From contig NZ_JABUOH010000047.1 in assembly GCF_013391955.1 (NCBI RefSeq), forward strand, positions 1 to 64,000: 64,000 nucleotides of DNA. Direction: 5' to 3'. Source of the stretch: Candidatus Phytoplasma pruni. Lineage in GTDB: Bacteria; Bacillota_I; Bacilli_A; Acholeplasmatales; Acholeplasmataceae. Both the position numbers and the translations under genes were made by a program. Below the pieces are notes generated by a model. That model was not told the DNA's origin. It saw nothing but the letters and a program-made list of their open reading frames with translations, and ran no database searches. Shown here in pieces: positions 27,715-36,198 of this stretch; the first letter of the stretch is position 1; the number at the start of each line of letters is the position of its first letter.

Positions 27715-29448
27715 ATGAAAACATATTTAAAATACTTTTATCTAACTATTTTAATAATATTTATTAGTTGGCTTGTTTTTGATTTATTTAATGATGTTTT
27801 ATTTCAGTTCGAAAAACAAACGCAAAATGAACTTTTATTAGAAATTAAAAATAGCAAAACAAATAAAATTACTTATGAAGAAACAGGAGATCGTTTGTTC
27901 GGCGAAAATAAATACAAAATTACATCTTATAACAAAGAAAACAAAATCAAAATAACTTATGGCGAAACAATGTTTGTAAACCTTTTGTTACAAAGTTTAA
28001 AAGACAAAACGGATATAAAATTCGAATATAAGAATTCTTATAAATTTTTAAAACTTGTTATAAATGCTATTCCAATCGTTTCTTCTTCTATTTTTATGAT
28101 TTATATAATTTCTAACATTAAAAAACAATCGAATAAACTCAACAAAGATCCTAAAGTTTCCTCTTCCCAAAAATCTTTATTTACCTTTAAAGATGTGGCT
28201 GGTAATGAAGAAGAACAAGAAGAAATGAAAGAATTAATTGATTTTTTAAAAAAACCACAAAAATACAAAGATATGGGAGCTTCTATTCCTAAAGGAGTCT
28301 TATTATCAGGACCGCCAGGCACTGGCAAAACCTTATTAGCGAAAGCTGTTGCTGGCGAAGCAGGAGTCTCTTTTTATTCAGTAACAGGAGCTGATTTTAA
28401 AAATCAATATTTCGGTGTTGGAGCTGCTAGGGTGAGAAAATTATTTCAAGAAATTAGAGCAAACGCGCCTTGTGTTTTATTCATCGATGAAATAGATACT
28501 ATCGGAAGAAAAAGAGGTTCTATCGCTAATGATGATGGGAGCACTATTAACCAATTATTAACTGAAATGGATGGTTTTACCGAAACTTCTGGCATTATAA
28601 TAATGGCAGCAACTAATAGAATAGATGTTCTGGATGATGCTTTACTTCGTCCCGGCAGATTTGATCGCCATTTTACAGTTGGTTTGCCGGATGTTAAAGC
28701 AAGAGAAGCTATTTTAAAAGTACATGCCAAAAACAAAAACATTGCCAAAGATGTTGATTTTAACCAATTAGCGAAACAAACTCCAGGAATGAGCGGAGCT
28801 CAATTGGCTTCAGTTTTAAACGAAGCTTCCATTTTAACTGTAAGAAATAAAAAAACTGAAATAAATAACGAAGAACTTTTGGAATCAATAGACCGTGTTT
28901 TAATGGGTCCAGCTAAGAAGTCTAAAAAATATGACGAAAAAGAACGTAAAATGGTTGCTTATCATGAGGCAGGTCATGCTATAATTGGTTTAAAATTAGA
29001 ACATGCTCAAAAAGTGCAAAAAATAACTATTATACCTCGTGGAAATGCAGGAGGTTATAATTTAATGATGCCTGAAAAAGAAACCTTCTTTTCTTCTAAA
29101 AAAAGAATGTTAGCTAATATTACTTCTTTCTTAGGAGGAAGAGCGGCTGAAGAATTAATTTTCGATGACGTTTCTAATGGAGCTTTTGACGATTTCAAAC
29201 AAGCAACTCAAATAGCTAGGGTTATGGTCACAAAATACGGTATGTCTAATTTAGGACCTGTTCAAGATTCTGAATTTTCTGATAAAAAAGCTATTAATGA
29301 AGAAATTAATAAAATAATTAATTCATGTTATAAACAAGCTAAAGAAATCATACAACAAAATAAAAATTTATTAGACAAAATAGTTGATGAATTGTTAGAA
29401 AAAGAAACTATAAATAAAGATGAATTGCAAAAATTAATAACTAATTAA
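27715..29448 (+). CDS. ftsH: ATP-dependent zinc metalloprotease FtsH (HflB)
   Basis: This membrane AAA protease degrades misfolded and regulatory membrane proteins. It has two membrane helices (about 5-25 and 118-138), Walker A SGPPGTGKTLLAKA (about 200), Walker B CVLFIDEID, an arginine-finger region ATNRIDVLDDALLRPGRFDR, and the zinc site HEAGHA (about 420). The pore-loop region reads DFKNQYFGVGAARVR instead of the usual DFVEMFVGVGASRVR. At 577 residues it is shorter than the norm, mainly at the C-terminus. Phytoplasmas carry several ftsH copies, many in mobile units; this copy sits in an accessory island 69 bases after the OppA-like gene. Confidence 0.93.
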   Translation: MKTYLKYFYLTILIIFISWLVFDLFNDVLFQFEKQTQNELLLEIKNSKTNKITYEETGDRLFGENKYKITSYNKENKIKITYGETMFVNLLLQSLKDKTDIKFEYKNSYKFLKLVINAIPIVSSSIFMIYIISNIKKQSNKLNKDPKVSSSQKSLFTFKDVAGNEEEQEEMKELIDFLKKPQKYKDMGASIPKGVLLSGPPGTGKTLLAKAVAGEAGVSFYSVTGADFKNQYFGVGAARVRKLFQEIRANAPCVLFIDEIDTIGRKRGSIANDDGSTINQLLTEMDGFTETSGIIIMAATNRIDVLDDALLRPGRFDRHFTVGLPDVKAREAILKVHAKNKNIAKDVDFNQLAKQTPGMSGAQLASVLNEASILTVRNKKTEINNEELLESIDRVLMGPAKKSKKYDEKERKMVAYHEAGHAIIGLKLEHAQKVQKITIIPRGNAGGYNLMMPEKETFFSSKKRMLANITSFLGGRAAEELIFDDVSNGAFDDFKQATQIARVMVTKYGMSNLGPVQDSEFSDKKAINEEINKIINSCYKQAKEIIQQNKNLLDKIVDELLEKETINKDELQKLITN

Positions 29449-29461
29449 AAATTATTTTTAA

Positions 29462-29506
29462 TAATAAGAAAAAAACCGTCTAAAAATGGCGGTTTTTTTC
29501 TTATTA
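29462..29506. terminator. Strong terminator after ftsH
   Basis: A perfect 17-bp inverted repeat (29462-29478 with 29490-29506) has a GC-containing top and A/T runs. It lies between convergent genes and can act both ways. Confidence 0.85.
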
Positions 29507-29566
29507 ATGGTTGAAATGTTCAAAAACATAAAATTAAAATATTGTTTTTATTTTTTCTTTAAAGTT

Positions 29567-30955
29567 TTAATTATAATTATATTTTAATTTGGGTTTGTCT
29601 TCGTTATTTATATTTTCTCTTTTTTCGTTTTTTGGAAATTCTATTAACTTTTTATCATTTGTATCAAGAGGATAAATTAATTTTTTCTCTGATTTTTCAT
29701 TTTTAACGGATGCTACTGAAACAAGGACAAGTTCGAATTCTTTTAATTCGGCCGAATCATTATGAAAAATATACATTGCTTTAGCGCCATCACCCATTCG
29801 CTTCAATTCCTCCAAAGTATAGTGCGTCCCTAAAAAAGATTTAAACCTCTTTCCTCCGTCAAAATAAACTGCTTTAGTATATTCGCCAGGGTTTTTAATC
29901 GGAGTATCAATGTTTTCCGATAAAAAAGCACTATCAGCGTTATAACTTGGAGTTTCCGAAACATAGCCGATAAAATCGGGATTAATTTTTGTCTTAATAA
30001 AATCTCGAATATTTTCAGTTTCGTCACCGATTGTTCCGATATTAACGTGGAAAATAGTGAATGGTTTTTGAACGGCTTTGAAAATATACATTTTATTAGC
30101 TCCATTTCCCATTGTTTTTAAATCTTCTAAATCGTATCGGGTAAACCAGGATGATTTTTCCCTTTGACCTCCGTCAAAATAAATAGCTTTTATATTGTCG
30201 TTAGGGTTTTGAATGGAAGAGTCTATTTCGTTCGTTGTAAAAAAATCCTTAGAATTAGAATTATAACTTGGTTTTTCTGGCACTTCTCCGATGAAATCCT
30301 TTTTGATATTTTGTTTAATATATGTTTTTATAGCCCTGGGAATGTGAAAAACTTCGCCTAAGTCGATTTCAACTACTTCTGTTTTGTTAGTAGTAATTGA
30401 TTGTTGTAAGTCATTGTATTCTTTCGGCTTTGTTATAACTTTGTTAAGCTCTTTTTGTTTATCCATTGGATTCGGATAGTCCAAAATTTTTCCATAATCC
30501 CAAACAATAGGTTTTTTCTTAGCTTTAAAAAGATACATTTTATCAGCTCCGTTTCCCATTTTTTTTAATTCTTCCAAAATATAAAGTGGCGAAAAAGTTT
30601 CATTTCTCTCTGCCTTATCAAAATAAATAGCTTTTATATCGTCTGGAGGGTTTTTAATCGGAGAATTAATGTTTTGATCACTATATTTATTAGAATTATA
30701 ACTAGGAGTTTCGGAAACTTCACCCTTAAAATCAGGATTAATATTTTTCTTAATATATTGTTTAATAGTGCCTGGAATATCTTCAACTTCTCCTAAATTA
30801 ATTTCCACCTCTTGAGTTTGATGTTTTGTTGTTGTTGGATGAACCGCTTGATGAACAAACCATATTAACGGAATAATTACAAAAATAAACGGGATTACAA
30901 TATTGAAAAATACAAAAAGAAGATTGATTTTTTTATGAATTGTAGGTTTGAACAT
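29567..30955 (-). CDS. Membrane-anchored protein with three 'SYN-YFDGG' repeats
   Basis: I do not recognise the family. From ATG 30955 (AAAGGTG five bases upstream) the protein has 462 residues. A basic N-terminus and a hydrophobic helix at about 10-35 form a signal anchor. Three repeats of about 105-115 residues follow, each with a pattern like I(K)xYIKxNI-DF-GEV-PSYN, an NP(D)D-IKAxYFDGG block, and LEEL-KxMGNGAxKMYIFKA. Repeat 1 has YFDKAER and repeats 2 and 3 have YFDGGQR and YFDGGKR. A lone copy of the domain is at 23511-23999. The promoter copy at 30995-31015 lies inside the longer upstream frame, supporting this start. A surface or secreted role is inferred. Confidence 0.8.
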   Translation of the reverse strand: MFKPTIHKKINLLFVFFNIVIPFIFVIIPLIWFVHQAVHPTTTKHQTQEVEINLGEVEDIPGTIKQYIKKNINPDFKGEVSETPSYNSNKYSDQNINSPIKNPPDDIKAIYFDKAERNETFSPLYILEELKKMGNGADKMYLFKAKKKPIVWDYGKILDYPNPMDKQKELNKVITKPKEYNDLQQSITTNKTEVVEIDLGEVFHIPRAIKTYIKQNIKKDFIGEVPEKPSYNSNSKDFFTTNEIDSSIQNPNDNIKAIYFDGGQREKSSWFTRYDLEDLKTMGNGANKMYIFKAVQKPFTIFHVNIGTIGDETENIRDFIKTKINPDFIGYVSETPSYNADSAFLSENIDTPIKNPGEYTKAVYFDGGKRFKSFLGTHYTLEELKRMGDGAKAMYIFHNDSAELKEFELVLVSVASVKNEKSEKKLIYPLDTNDKKLIEFPKNEKRENINNEDKPKLKYNYN

Positions 30956-30989
30956 CTTTTCACCTTTTTTTCTTTCTCTATATAATATA

Positions 30990-31105
30990 ATCTCATTATA
31001 TCTTTTTTTTTGCAAGTGAAACTCCAAAATATCCATCAAAATATAGTTTAAAAGAATATCAATAAATTAGTAATTCTTATAAAAAACACGATAAAATGGT
31101 AAGAA
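30990..31105 (-). promoter_or_regulatory. Promoter copy B with 9-base poly-A spacer tract
   Basis: On the minus strand, TATAAT (30995-31000) is preceded by GA, 9 A and CTTGC. It is homologous to 25253-25372, where the tract has 13 A. It drives the three-repeat protein about 40 bases downstream. Confidence 0.7.
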
Positions 31106-31325
31106 AAAAAATTAATATTTATTCCAAAAGAAAAGCGATGCTTCTTGTTTTTCTTTAATAAAAAGATATATTTTTGTTTTATAATAAAAGTAAGAGTAAT
31201 ATTTTTTTAAATAATATTATATTTTCATTCGCTTTCAATTATCCATTATTTTCTCCCCTTAAAATATATCTTTTTTTAATCAGACACAACATAAAGCAAA
31301 AAAAGAGAAAAATAATATACCTGAT
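31106..31325. other. AT-rich divergent region upstream of the OTU-like gene
   Basis: No gene is seen. TATAAT at about 31180 on the plus strand could be a -10 for the downstream gene, but it has no clear -35. The stretch is otherwise featureless. Confidence 0.3.
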
Positions 31326-31376
31326 TTGTCAAAAAAAATAATTATTCAAATTAATAAAAAAAGGACGATTACGAAA

Positions 31377-32069
31377 ATGGTAAAAAAATATTTATATTAT
31401 TTTTTTATTGCAATGGGTTTTTTATTCATCTTATTCTTTGCCATCAAAATGTCCCCTCACAACAAACATCACTATAACAACACTTCTCATCATGAATCCG
31501 CTAATTTAAAAGATAGTTCTTTTGCGAATATCAAAAAACATTATGATGACGAAGTAAGTAATTTAAAGCAAGAAAAAATCAAAAATTTCACAAACATCAA
31601 ATTATTGCCACTTTTAGGGCTGGAAGAATTTATGAAAAACTATAACAAACAAGAAACTTATCCCATTATTTTCACTCCTGATGCAGAAGAAATGATCCAA
31701 TTTATCGATAAAACTTTTCAAGGGCGTTTGAGTACTGCTTGCTTGACTTTAATCCAAGGAACAATCGATTGGATTAGCCAACAATTGAGAAAAAATATTA
31801 TTTTAAAAATTGAAAAACATATAGTAAAAGAGAATGAAAAGCATTCTCATAATGAAGAATATAGTGCGACAAGTAAATTCAAAAAGCAAATAATATGCCA
31901 AATGAAAAACACAAATAATTCACATTTTTATATTGAGGAATATAACGACACTCCAGGCGATGGTTATTGTTTTTTTCACGCTTTAAACAGTATTTTAAAA
32001 AAAGCAATAAATGAAAACGAGTTTAATAAACTTCAAGAAAAGATCCAAAAAGCCTTTAAAAACGGTTAA
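31377..32069 (+). CDS. Membrane-anchored protein with truncated OTU-like cysteine protease motif
   Basis: From ATG 31377 (AAGGA 11 bases upstream) it has 230 residues; a TTG 17 codons upstream lacks an RBS. A signal-anchor helix lies at about 4-24 (YLYYFFIAMGFLFILFFAIKM), followed by a histidine-rich linker, a long helical region, and near the C-terminus DTPGDGYCFFHALNSIL. GDGxCFF followed by a helix is the hallmark of OTU-family cysteine proteases (Asp/Cys block). Only about 40 residues follow the cysteine, so the catalytic histidine block is absent. It may be inactive, truncated, or need a partner. A host-directed deubiquitinase-like ancestor is inference. Confidence 0.7.
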   Translation: MVKKYLYYFFIAMGFLFILFFAIKMSPHNKHHYNNTSHHESANLKDSSFANIKKHYDDEVSNLKQEKIKNFTNIKLLPLLGLEEFMKNYNKQETYPIIFTPDAEEMIQFIDKTFQGRLSTACLTLIQGTIDWISQQLRKNIILKIEKHIVKENEKHSHNEEYSATSKFKKQIICQMKNTNNSHFYIEEYNDTPGDGYCFFHALNSILKKAINENEFNKLQEKIQKAFKNG

Positions 32070-32085
32070 AAAGTCTTTAATAAAC

Positions 32086-32135
32086 AAAAAAACCATCCTC
32101 CAAGCTTTTATCAATGCAAAGAGGATGGTTTTTTT
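32086..32135 (+). terminator. Strong terminator after the OTU-like gene
   Basis: A 15-bp inverted repeat (32086-32100 with 32121-32135, ACCATCCTC/GAGGATGGT core) has a 20-base loop and ends in a T run. Confidence 0.88.
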
Positions 32136-32680
32136 AAAAAAAATAGAAACATAAATGTTTCTAAAAAGGATTATCTATTATATTATAATTGTTAATTTAA
32201 TTATTATGATTTTTGGGTTTAATTATTAATCTTTTTAGTTAAAATAAAATTATTAATTTTGGTCTTTTTTTATGTTAGAATGATTTTGGATGATTTCATT
32301 TTTTTATTATTTCGTAAAAATAATTTTATTTTGGAAAAATAAAAATTTTATCAATAAATTGATATACATTTTCTTGCTTCGTCTCCAAACGATGCGAGTA
32401 TTTTTTTGGTTCCACAAATTTTTTCATAAGTTTACGGTAAGTGGGATGGATCCTTTAGTTGAAATATTTCAACTGACAGGCAGAATGAACCTACAAACTT
32501 TGACGAAAATCATTACGGTAAGTGGGACGGATCATTGAGATAAAAACTTTTGAACCGTTCAAAACAATCAACCAAAAAAGGTTTATAAAAATGATAACAA
32601 TTTAATGAAATCAACCAAATAAATTATAACACATTCGTTAATATTTATTCCTAATTAAAAATCAATATTTTATCTATTAT
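32136..32680. other. Degenerate intergenic region with a duplicated coding remnant
   Basis: Two 22-base near-identical blocks (32431-32452 and 32512-32533) lie 81 bases apart. In one plus-strand frame both read YGKWDGS, each followed within a few codons by a stop, so they look like duplicated ends of a lost gene. An overlapping 82-codon frame (32290-32538) has no RBS and no family likeness, and I reject it as a gene. Confidence 0.5.
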
Positions 32681-32720
32681 AAAAAATACTTCAAATAATT
32701 ATTTATTTGAAGTATTTTTT
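32681..32720. terminator. Terminator downstream of metG
   Basis: A perfect 18-bp stem (32681-32698 with 32703-32720) has a 4-base loop and is flanked by A and T runs. It lies downstream of metG on the minus strand and may act in both directions. Confidence 0.75.
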
Positions 32721-32785
32721 TGCTTTAAAAAGGTTTCGAATGTCTTTTTTAAAAAGAATGATTGACCCGAAAAGAAGAAACTTAT

Positions 32786-34342
32786 TTATAAATCGATCTT
32801 TTCCAGACGTTCAAACAATTTTTCTCCAGGTTGTAATTCTTTGGTTTGAGTAGTGCCGAATTTTTCTAAACTTTCCAAAGTCTCTTCTTCAGCCTTAATT
32901 TGTTTTAAAATTGATTCAGATGTTTCAGGTAAAAAAGGTTTTAATAAAACGCCTATAAAACGTAAAGTTTCCACTAAATTATATAAAAAAACATCTAATT
33001 TGGCTGAATTATTTTCCTCTTTAACAAGGTTCCAAGGTTCAACAATATCCACATATTTATTAGAATAACGAGCTAATTGAACGATATTTTCCATCGCTTC
33101 CGCCACACGATAAGAATCCATTGCTTTTTTAACTAACTTTACAGCATCAAGCGCTTTTTGAGGCAAATTAAAGTCATCTTTTTCTTCTGTCGTTGTTTTG
33201 GTTAATTGAGAATTACGGTAGGCTTTAATCATACCTAAAGTACGGCTTAACAAGTTTCCTATCGTGTTCACAAGATCAGCATTATATCTTTCTAATAAAA
33301 GATCATAACTTAAAGTTCCGTCAGAAACATAAGGTATTTCGTGTAAAACGAAATATCTAATAGCATCAACAGAAAAAAACTTTAACAAATCGTCTATATA
33401 AACCACATTATTAGTTGATTTAGAAATTTTATTGTTATTGAATAAAATCCAAGGATGGATTAAAAATTGTTTCGGCAGAGGGATTTCTAAAGCCATTAAT
33501 AAAATAGGCCAATAAATCAAATGAAATCTACTAATATCTTTCCCAATAACATGTAGATCACAAGGCCAATATTTTAAAAATTGTTCATTAGGCAAGATTT
33601 CTCCGTCTTCAGAAAGTTGAAAACCTAAACCCGTAATATAGTTGCTTAAAGCATCAATCCAAACATAAACCACATGGTTAGGATCAAAACTTAAAGGAAT
33701 ACCCCATTTAAAAGAAGTCCTAGAAATAGATAAATCAGTTAAAGGTTCTTTCAACAAATTTAAAACTTCTTTTCTTCTTTCTTTCGGTAAAATTAAATGA
33801 GGATTGTCATTTAAATAAGTTAACAATCGTTCTTGATATTTTGATAATTGAAAAAAGTAGACTTCTTCTTTGGTGGACCAAACTGGTGTTTCACCACTAG
33901 CAGTTTTACCGTCAATTAAGTCCTTTTCTGCTATATAACTTTCTTCAACGACAGAAAACCAACCTTCATAAGTTCCTAAGTAAATATCGCCTTTTTTTAA
34001 GAGTTTATTGATAATAGCTTGAACTGTTTTTTTATGAGATTCATCGGTAGTTCTAACAAAATTATCATAATTAACTCCTACGGAATCATAAATTCTTTTA
34101 ATTTCAGAAGAAATATGATCTACATATTTTTGAGTATTTATTTTTTCTTGAGAAGCTTTTTTTTCAATCTTTTGACCGTGTTCATCGGTGCCCGTTTGAA
34201 AATAAACATCATAATGATCCATTTTTTTAAAGCGAGCTATCGAATCGGATAAAATCATTTCATAGACATTACCGATATGTGGAATGCCTGAAGCGTAAGC
34301 GATAGAAGTAGAAATGTAAAACTTCTTTTTGTGAACTGTCAT
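32786..34342 (-). CDS. metG: Methionyl-tRNA synthetase
   Basis: This class I synthetase charges tRNA-Met. The HIGH motif appears as PHIGN (residues 21-25) and KMSKS as KISKS (about 304). SDSIARFKKMDHYDVYFQTGTDEHGQ is the expected catalytic-domain block (two pieces around residues 30-55). Length (518) fits the short form without the C-terminal tRNA-binding dimerisation domain. AGGAGA is 11 bases before the ATG. It heads into the same direction as rsmI, separated by 21 bases. Confidence 0.97.
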   Translation of the reverse strand: MTVHKKKFYISTSIAYASGIPHIGNVYEMILSDSIARFKKMDHYDVYFQTGTDEHGQKIEKKASQEKINTQKYVDHISSEIKRIYDSVGVNYDNFVRTTDESHKKTVQAIINKLLKKGDIYLGTYEGWFSVVEESYIAEKDLIDGKTASGETPVWSTKEEVYFFQLSKYQERLLTYLNDNPHLILPKERRKEVLNLLKEPLTDLSISRTSFKWGIPLSFDPNHVVYVWIDALSNYITGLGFQLSEDGEILPNEQFLKYWPCDLHVIGKDISRFHLIYWPILLMALEIPLPKQFLIHPWILFNNNKISKSTNNVVYIDDLLKFFSVDAIRYFVLHEIPYVSDGTLSYDLLLERYNADLVNTIGNLLSRTLGMIKAYRNSQLTKTTTEEKDDFNLPQKALDAVKLVKKAMDSYRVAEAMENIVQLARYSNKYVDIVEPWNLVKEENNSAKLDVFLYNLVETLRFIGVLLKPFLPETSESILKQIKAEEETLESLEKFGTTQTKELQPGEKLFERLEKIDL

Positions 34343-34363
34343 ATAAACAATAAATCTCCTTTT

Positions 34364-35218
34364 TTATACATTATCTTTTTGAATTTTATATTTTTGATAA
34401 ATCTCTTTTTTAGAAATATTTCTCGCTTTAGCGACTTTAGAAAAAGACTCTTTTTCCGAAAAACCTTGTTGTAAAAAAAACATAATATGTTCGTCTAAAG
34501 AAAAATCTTGATAAGAAAAAGGCTTTTTATTGCCTTCAATAACTAAAACATATTCTCCTTTAGTTTTCAACTCTTCTTTTAAAACACTATCAATATCGCC
34601 ATTAATAATGGTTTCAAATTTTTTGGTTAATTCGCGTGATAAAGAAATATTACGTTGAGGATAATGAATTTGAACCATTTGTAAAGTGTCTTTAATTCTT
34701 AAAGGCGATTCATAGATAATTAAAGATCCTTCAAAAAAACGGTGTTTTAATAACATTTCTGTTTTCGCTTTTTTATTTTTAGGTAAAAAGCCTAAAAACA
34801 AAAACGGAATATCAAAAGAAGAAATGCTGAAGGCGGACAAAAAAGCTGCCGGTCCAGGAACAGAAGTAACATAAAATCCTGCTTTTTTAACTTCTTGAAC
34901 CAATAACAAACCCGGATCACTAATTAAAGGAGTACCGGCATCGCTAATTAAAGCTATTTGTTTACCATCCTCTAACAAAGTCAAAATCTTTTGCACCCTT
35001 TGCTTTTCGTTATATTGATACAAAGAAAGTAAATTGTTTTTAAATTGATAAAATTCTAATATTTTATGAGCTCTTCTGGTATCTTCTGCCAAAATATAAT
35101 CCACTTTTTTTAAAATTTCTAACGCACGAAAGGTTAAATCTGACATATTGCCGATAGGAGTGGAAACCAAATATAAAGTCGGTTTCGGTTCAATAAAGGT
35201 TTTTTGTATTATTACCAT
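34364..35218 (-). CDS. rsmI: 16S rRNA 2'-O-ribose C1402 methyltransferase
   Basis: The enzyme methylates the ribose of C1402 in the decoding centre. The tetrapyrrole-methylase-like fold is shown by LYLVSTPIGNMSDLT near the N-terminus, YILAEDTRR (about 38) and ALISDAGTPLISDPG (about 88). Length (284) is full. It lies between holB and metG in a minus-strand block. Confidence 0.95.
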   Translation of the reverse strand: MVIIQKTFIEPKPTLYLVSTPIGNMSDLTFRALEILKKVDYILAEDTRRAHKILEFYQFKNNLLSLYQYNEKQRVQKILTLLEDGKQIALISDAGTPLISDPGLLLVQEVKKAGFYVTSVPGPAAFLSAFSISSFDIPFLFLGFLPKNKKAKTEMLLKHRFFEGSLIIYESPLRIKDTLQMVQIHYPQRNISLSRELTKKFETIINGDIDSVLKEELKTKGEYVLVIEGNKKPFSYQDFSLDEHIMFFLQQGFSEKESFSKVAKARNISKKEIYQKYKIQKDNV

Positions 35219-35238
35219 ATTTTAATGATTTTTAAATT

Positions 35239-36198
35239 TTAAATTAAATTTAAAAACTCCTTTTGTTTTTCTATTTCTAACAATAAAGCCATAAAGCAAA
35301 AATTAGCGTTGACAAAAACATTCTTTTGTTCTATTTGCTCTAATATCGCTAAATATTTATTAATATGTTCTAAAGACAATTCATCAAAAAAAGGTTTTTC
35401 TAATAATTCTATAGGAAAAGAAAAAGATAAATTATTTTTTTTATAATATAAATCTAAGAAAAATTGCATTATAACTTTTAAAAAATCACTCACAAATAAT
35501 TTATCTTCGGCTAAAGATTTAGCTTCTCCGAATAAATAAACAAAATCATTCTTTTTTTTAAAATTATCTAAAAACAATAAAAAGAATTTTTTAAATTCTA
35601 AATAATAATTAACATTTAAAACATCTTCTTTTACGTTGTTAAAACGGTTTAATAAACTAATTAAAACATCATCTAAAACCTCGCCTTTATTAAATGCTGG
35701 CGAAACTTCTTCTTCATCTTCCGTCATATTATCTAACGAAAAAACTTGTGTACGCGAAAGAATGGTAGGTAGGACAAGATCGCGATTATTAGTTAATAAA
35801 ATCCCTAAAATATTCTCACTAATAGGGTTTTCTAAAAAATAAAGCAAACTGTTAGCCGCTTTAACATGAAGATGTTCAATCCCTTCAATAACATAAACTT
35901 TTTTTTGTTGAAAAAAAGAAGTTTGGTTGAAATAATTTTGCATTTCCAAAATTTGTTCTTTTTTAATGGAATTATTTTTTTTATAACTTAAAAAATAAAA
36001 ATTAGGATACGAAAAATTTTTAATTAAACTTTCTAATTGAGGATCCAAAGGAGTAGTTTGTAAAAATTCATGAACTAATTCCAACATAAATTCATGTCTA
36101 GCTTCTTCGCTGCTACCTTCTATTAAATAAAGATGAGATAATTTTTTTTGTTCAATAATAAATTTAAATTTTTCCAATAAACGTTGATTTTTATTCAT
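35239..36198 (-). CDS. holB: DNA polymerase III delta' subunit-like clamp-loader protein
   Basis: This is an AAA+-like clamp loader subunit lacking a Walker A lysine, as is usual for delta'. Recognisable blocks are VYVIEGIEHLHVKAANSLL (about 110), LENPISENILGILLTNN and LPTILSRTQVFSL, the sensor-type region. The 319-residue length fits. Its start overlaps the tmk stop by four bases, the conserved tmk-holB arrangement of Gram-positives. Confidence 0.88.
   Translation of the reverse strand: MNKNQRLLEKFKFIIEQKKLSHLYLIEGSSEEARHEFMLELVHEFLQTTPLDPQLESLIKNFSYPNFYFLSYKKNNSIKKEQILEMQNYFNQTSFFQQKKVYVIEGIEHLHVKAANSLLYFLENPISENILGILLTNNRDLVLPTILSRTQVFSLDNMTEDEEEVSPAFNKGEVLDDVLISLLNRFNNVKEDVLNVNYYLEFKKFFLLFLDNFKKKNDFVYLFGEAKSLAEDKLFVSDFLKVIMQFFLDLYYKKNNLSFSFPIELLEKPFFDELSLEHINKYLAILEQIEQKNVFVNANFCFMALLLEIEKQKEFLNLI

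Noticed and set aside
32290-32538. 82-codon frame read as a small membrane protein
   Set aside because: It has no ribosome binding site, overlaps the duplicated YGKWDGS remnants in another frame, and shows composition typical of chance AT-rich frames.
18700-32700. Canonical potential mobile unit (PMU) with tra5, dnaB, dnaG, ssb, himA
   Set aside because: ftsH and a helicase are present, but no IS3-type transposase, dnaB, dnaG, ssb or himA frame is seen, and no element-end inverted repeats could be matched by eye.
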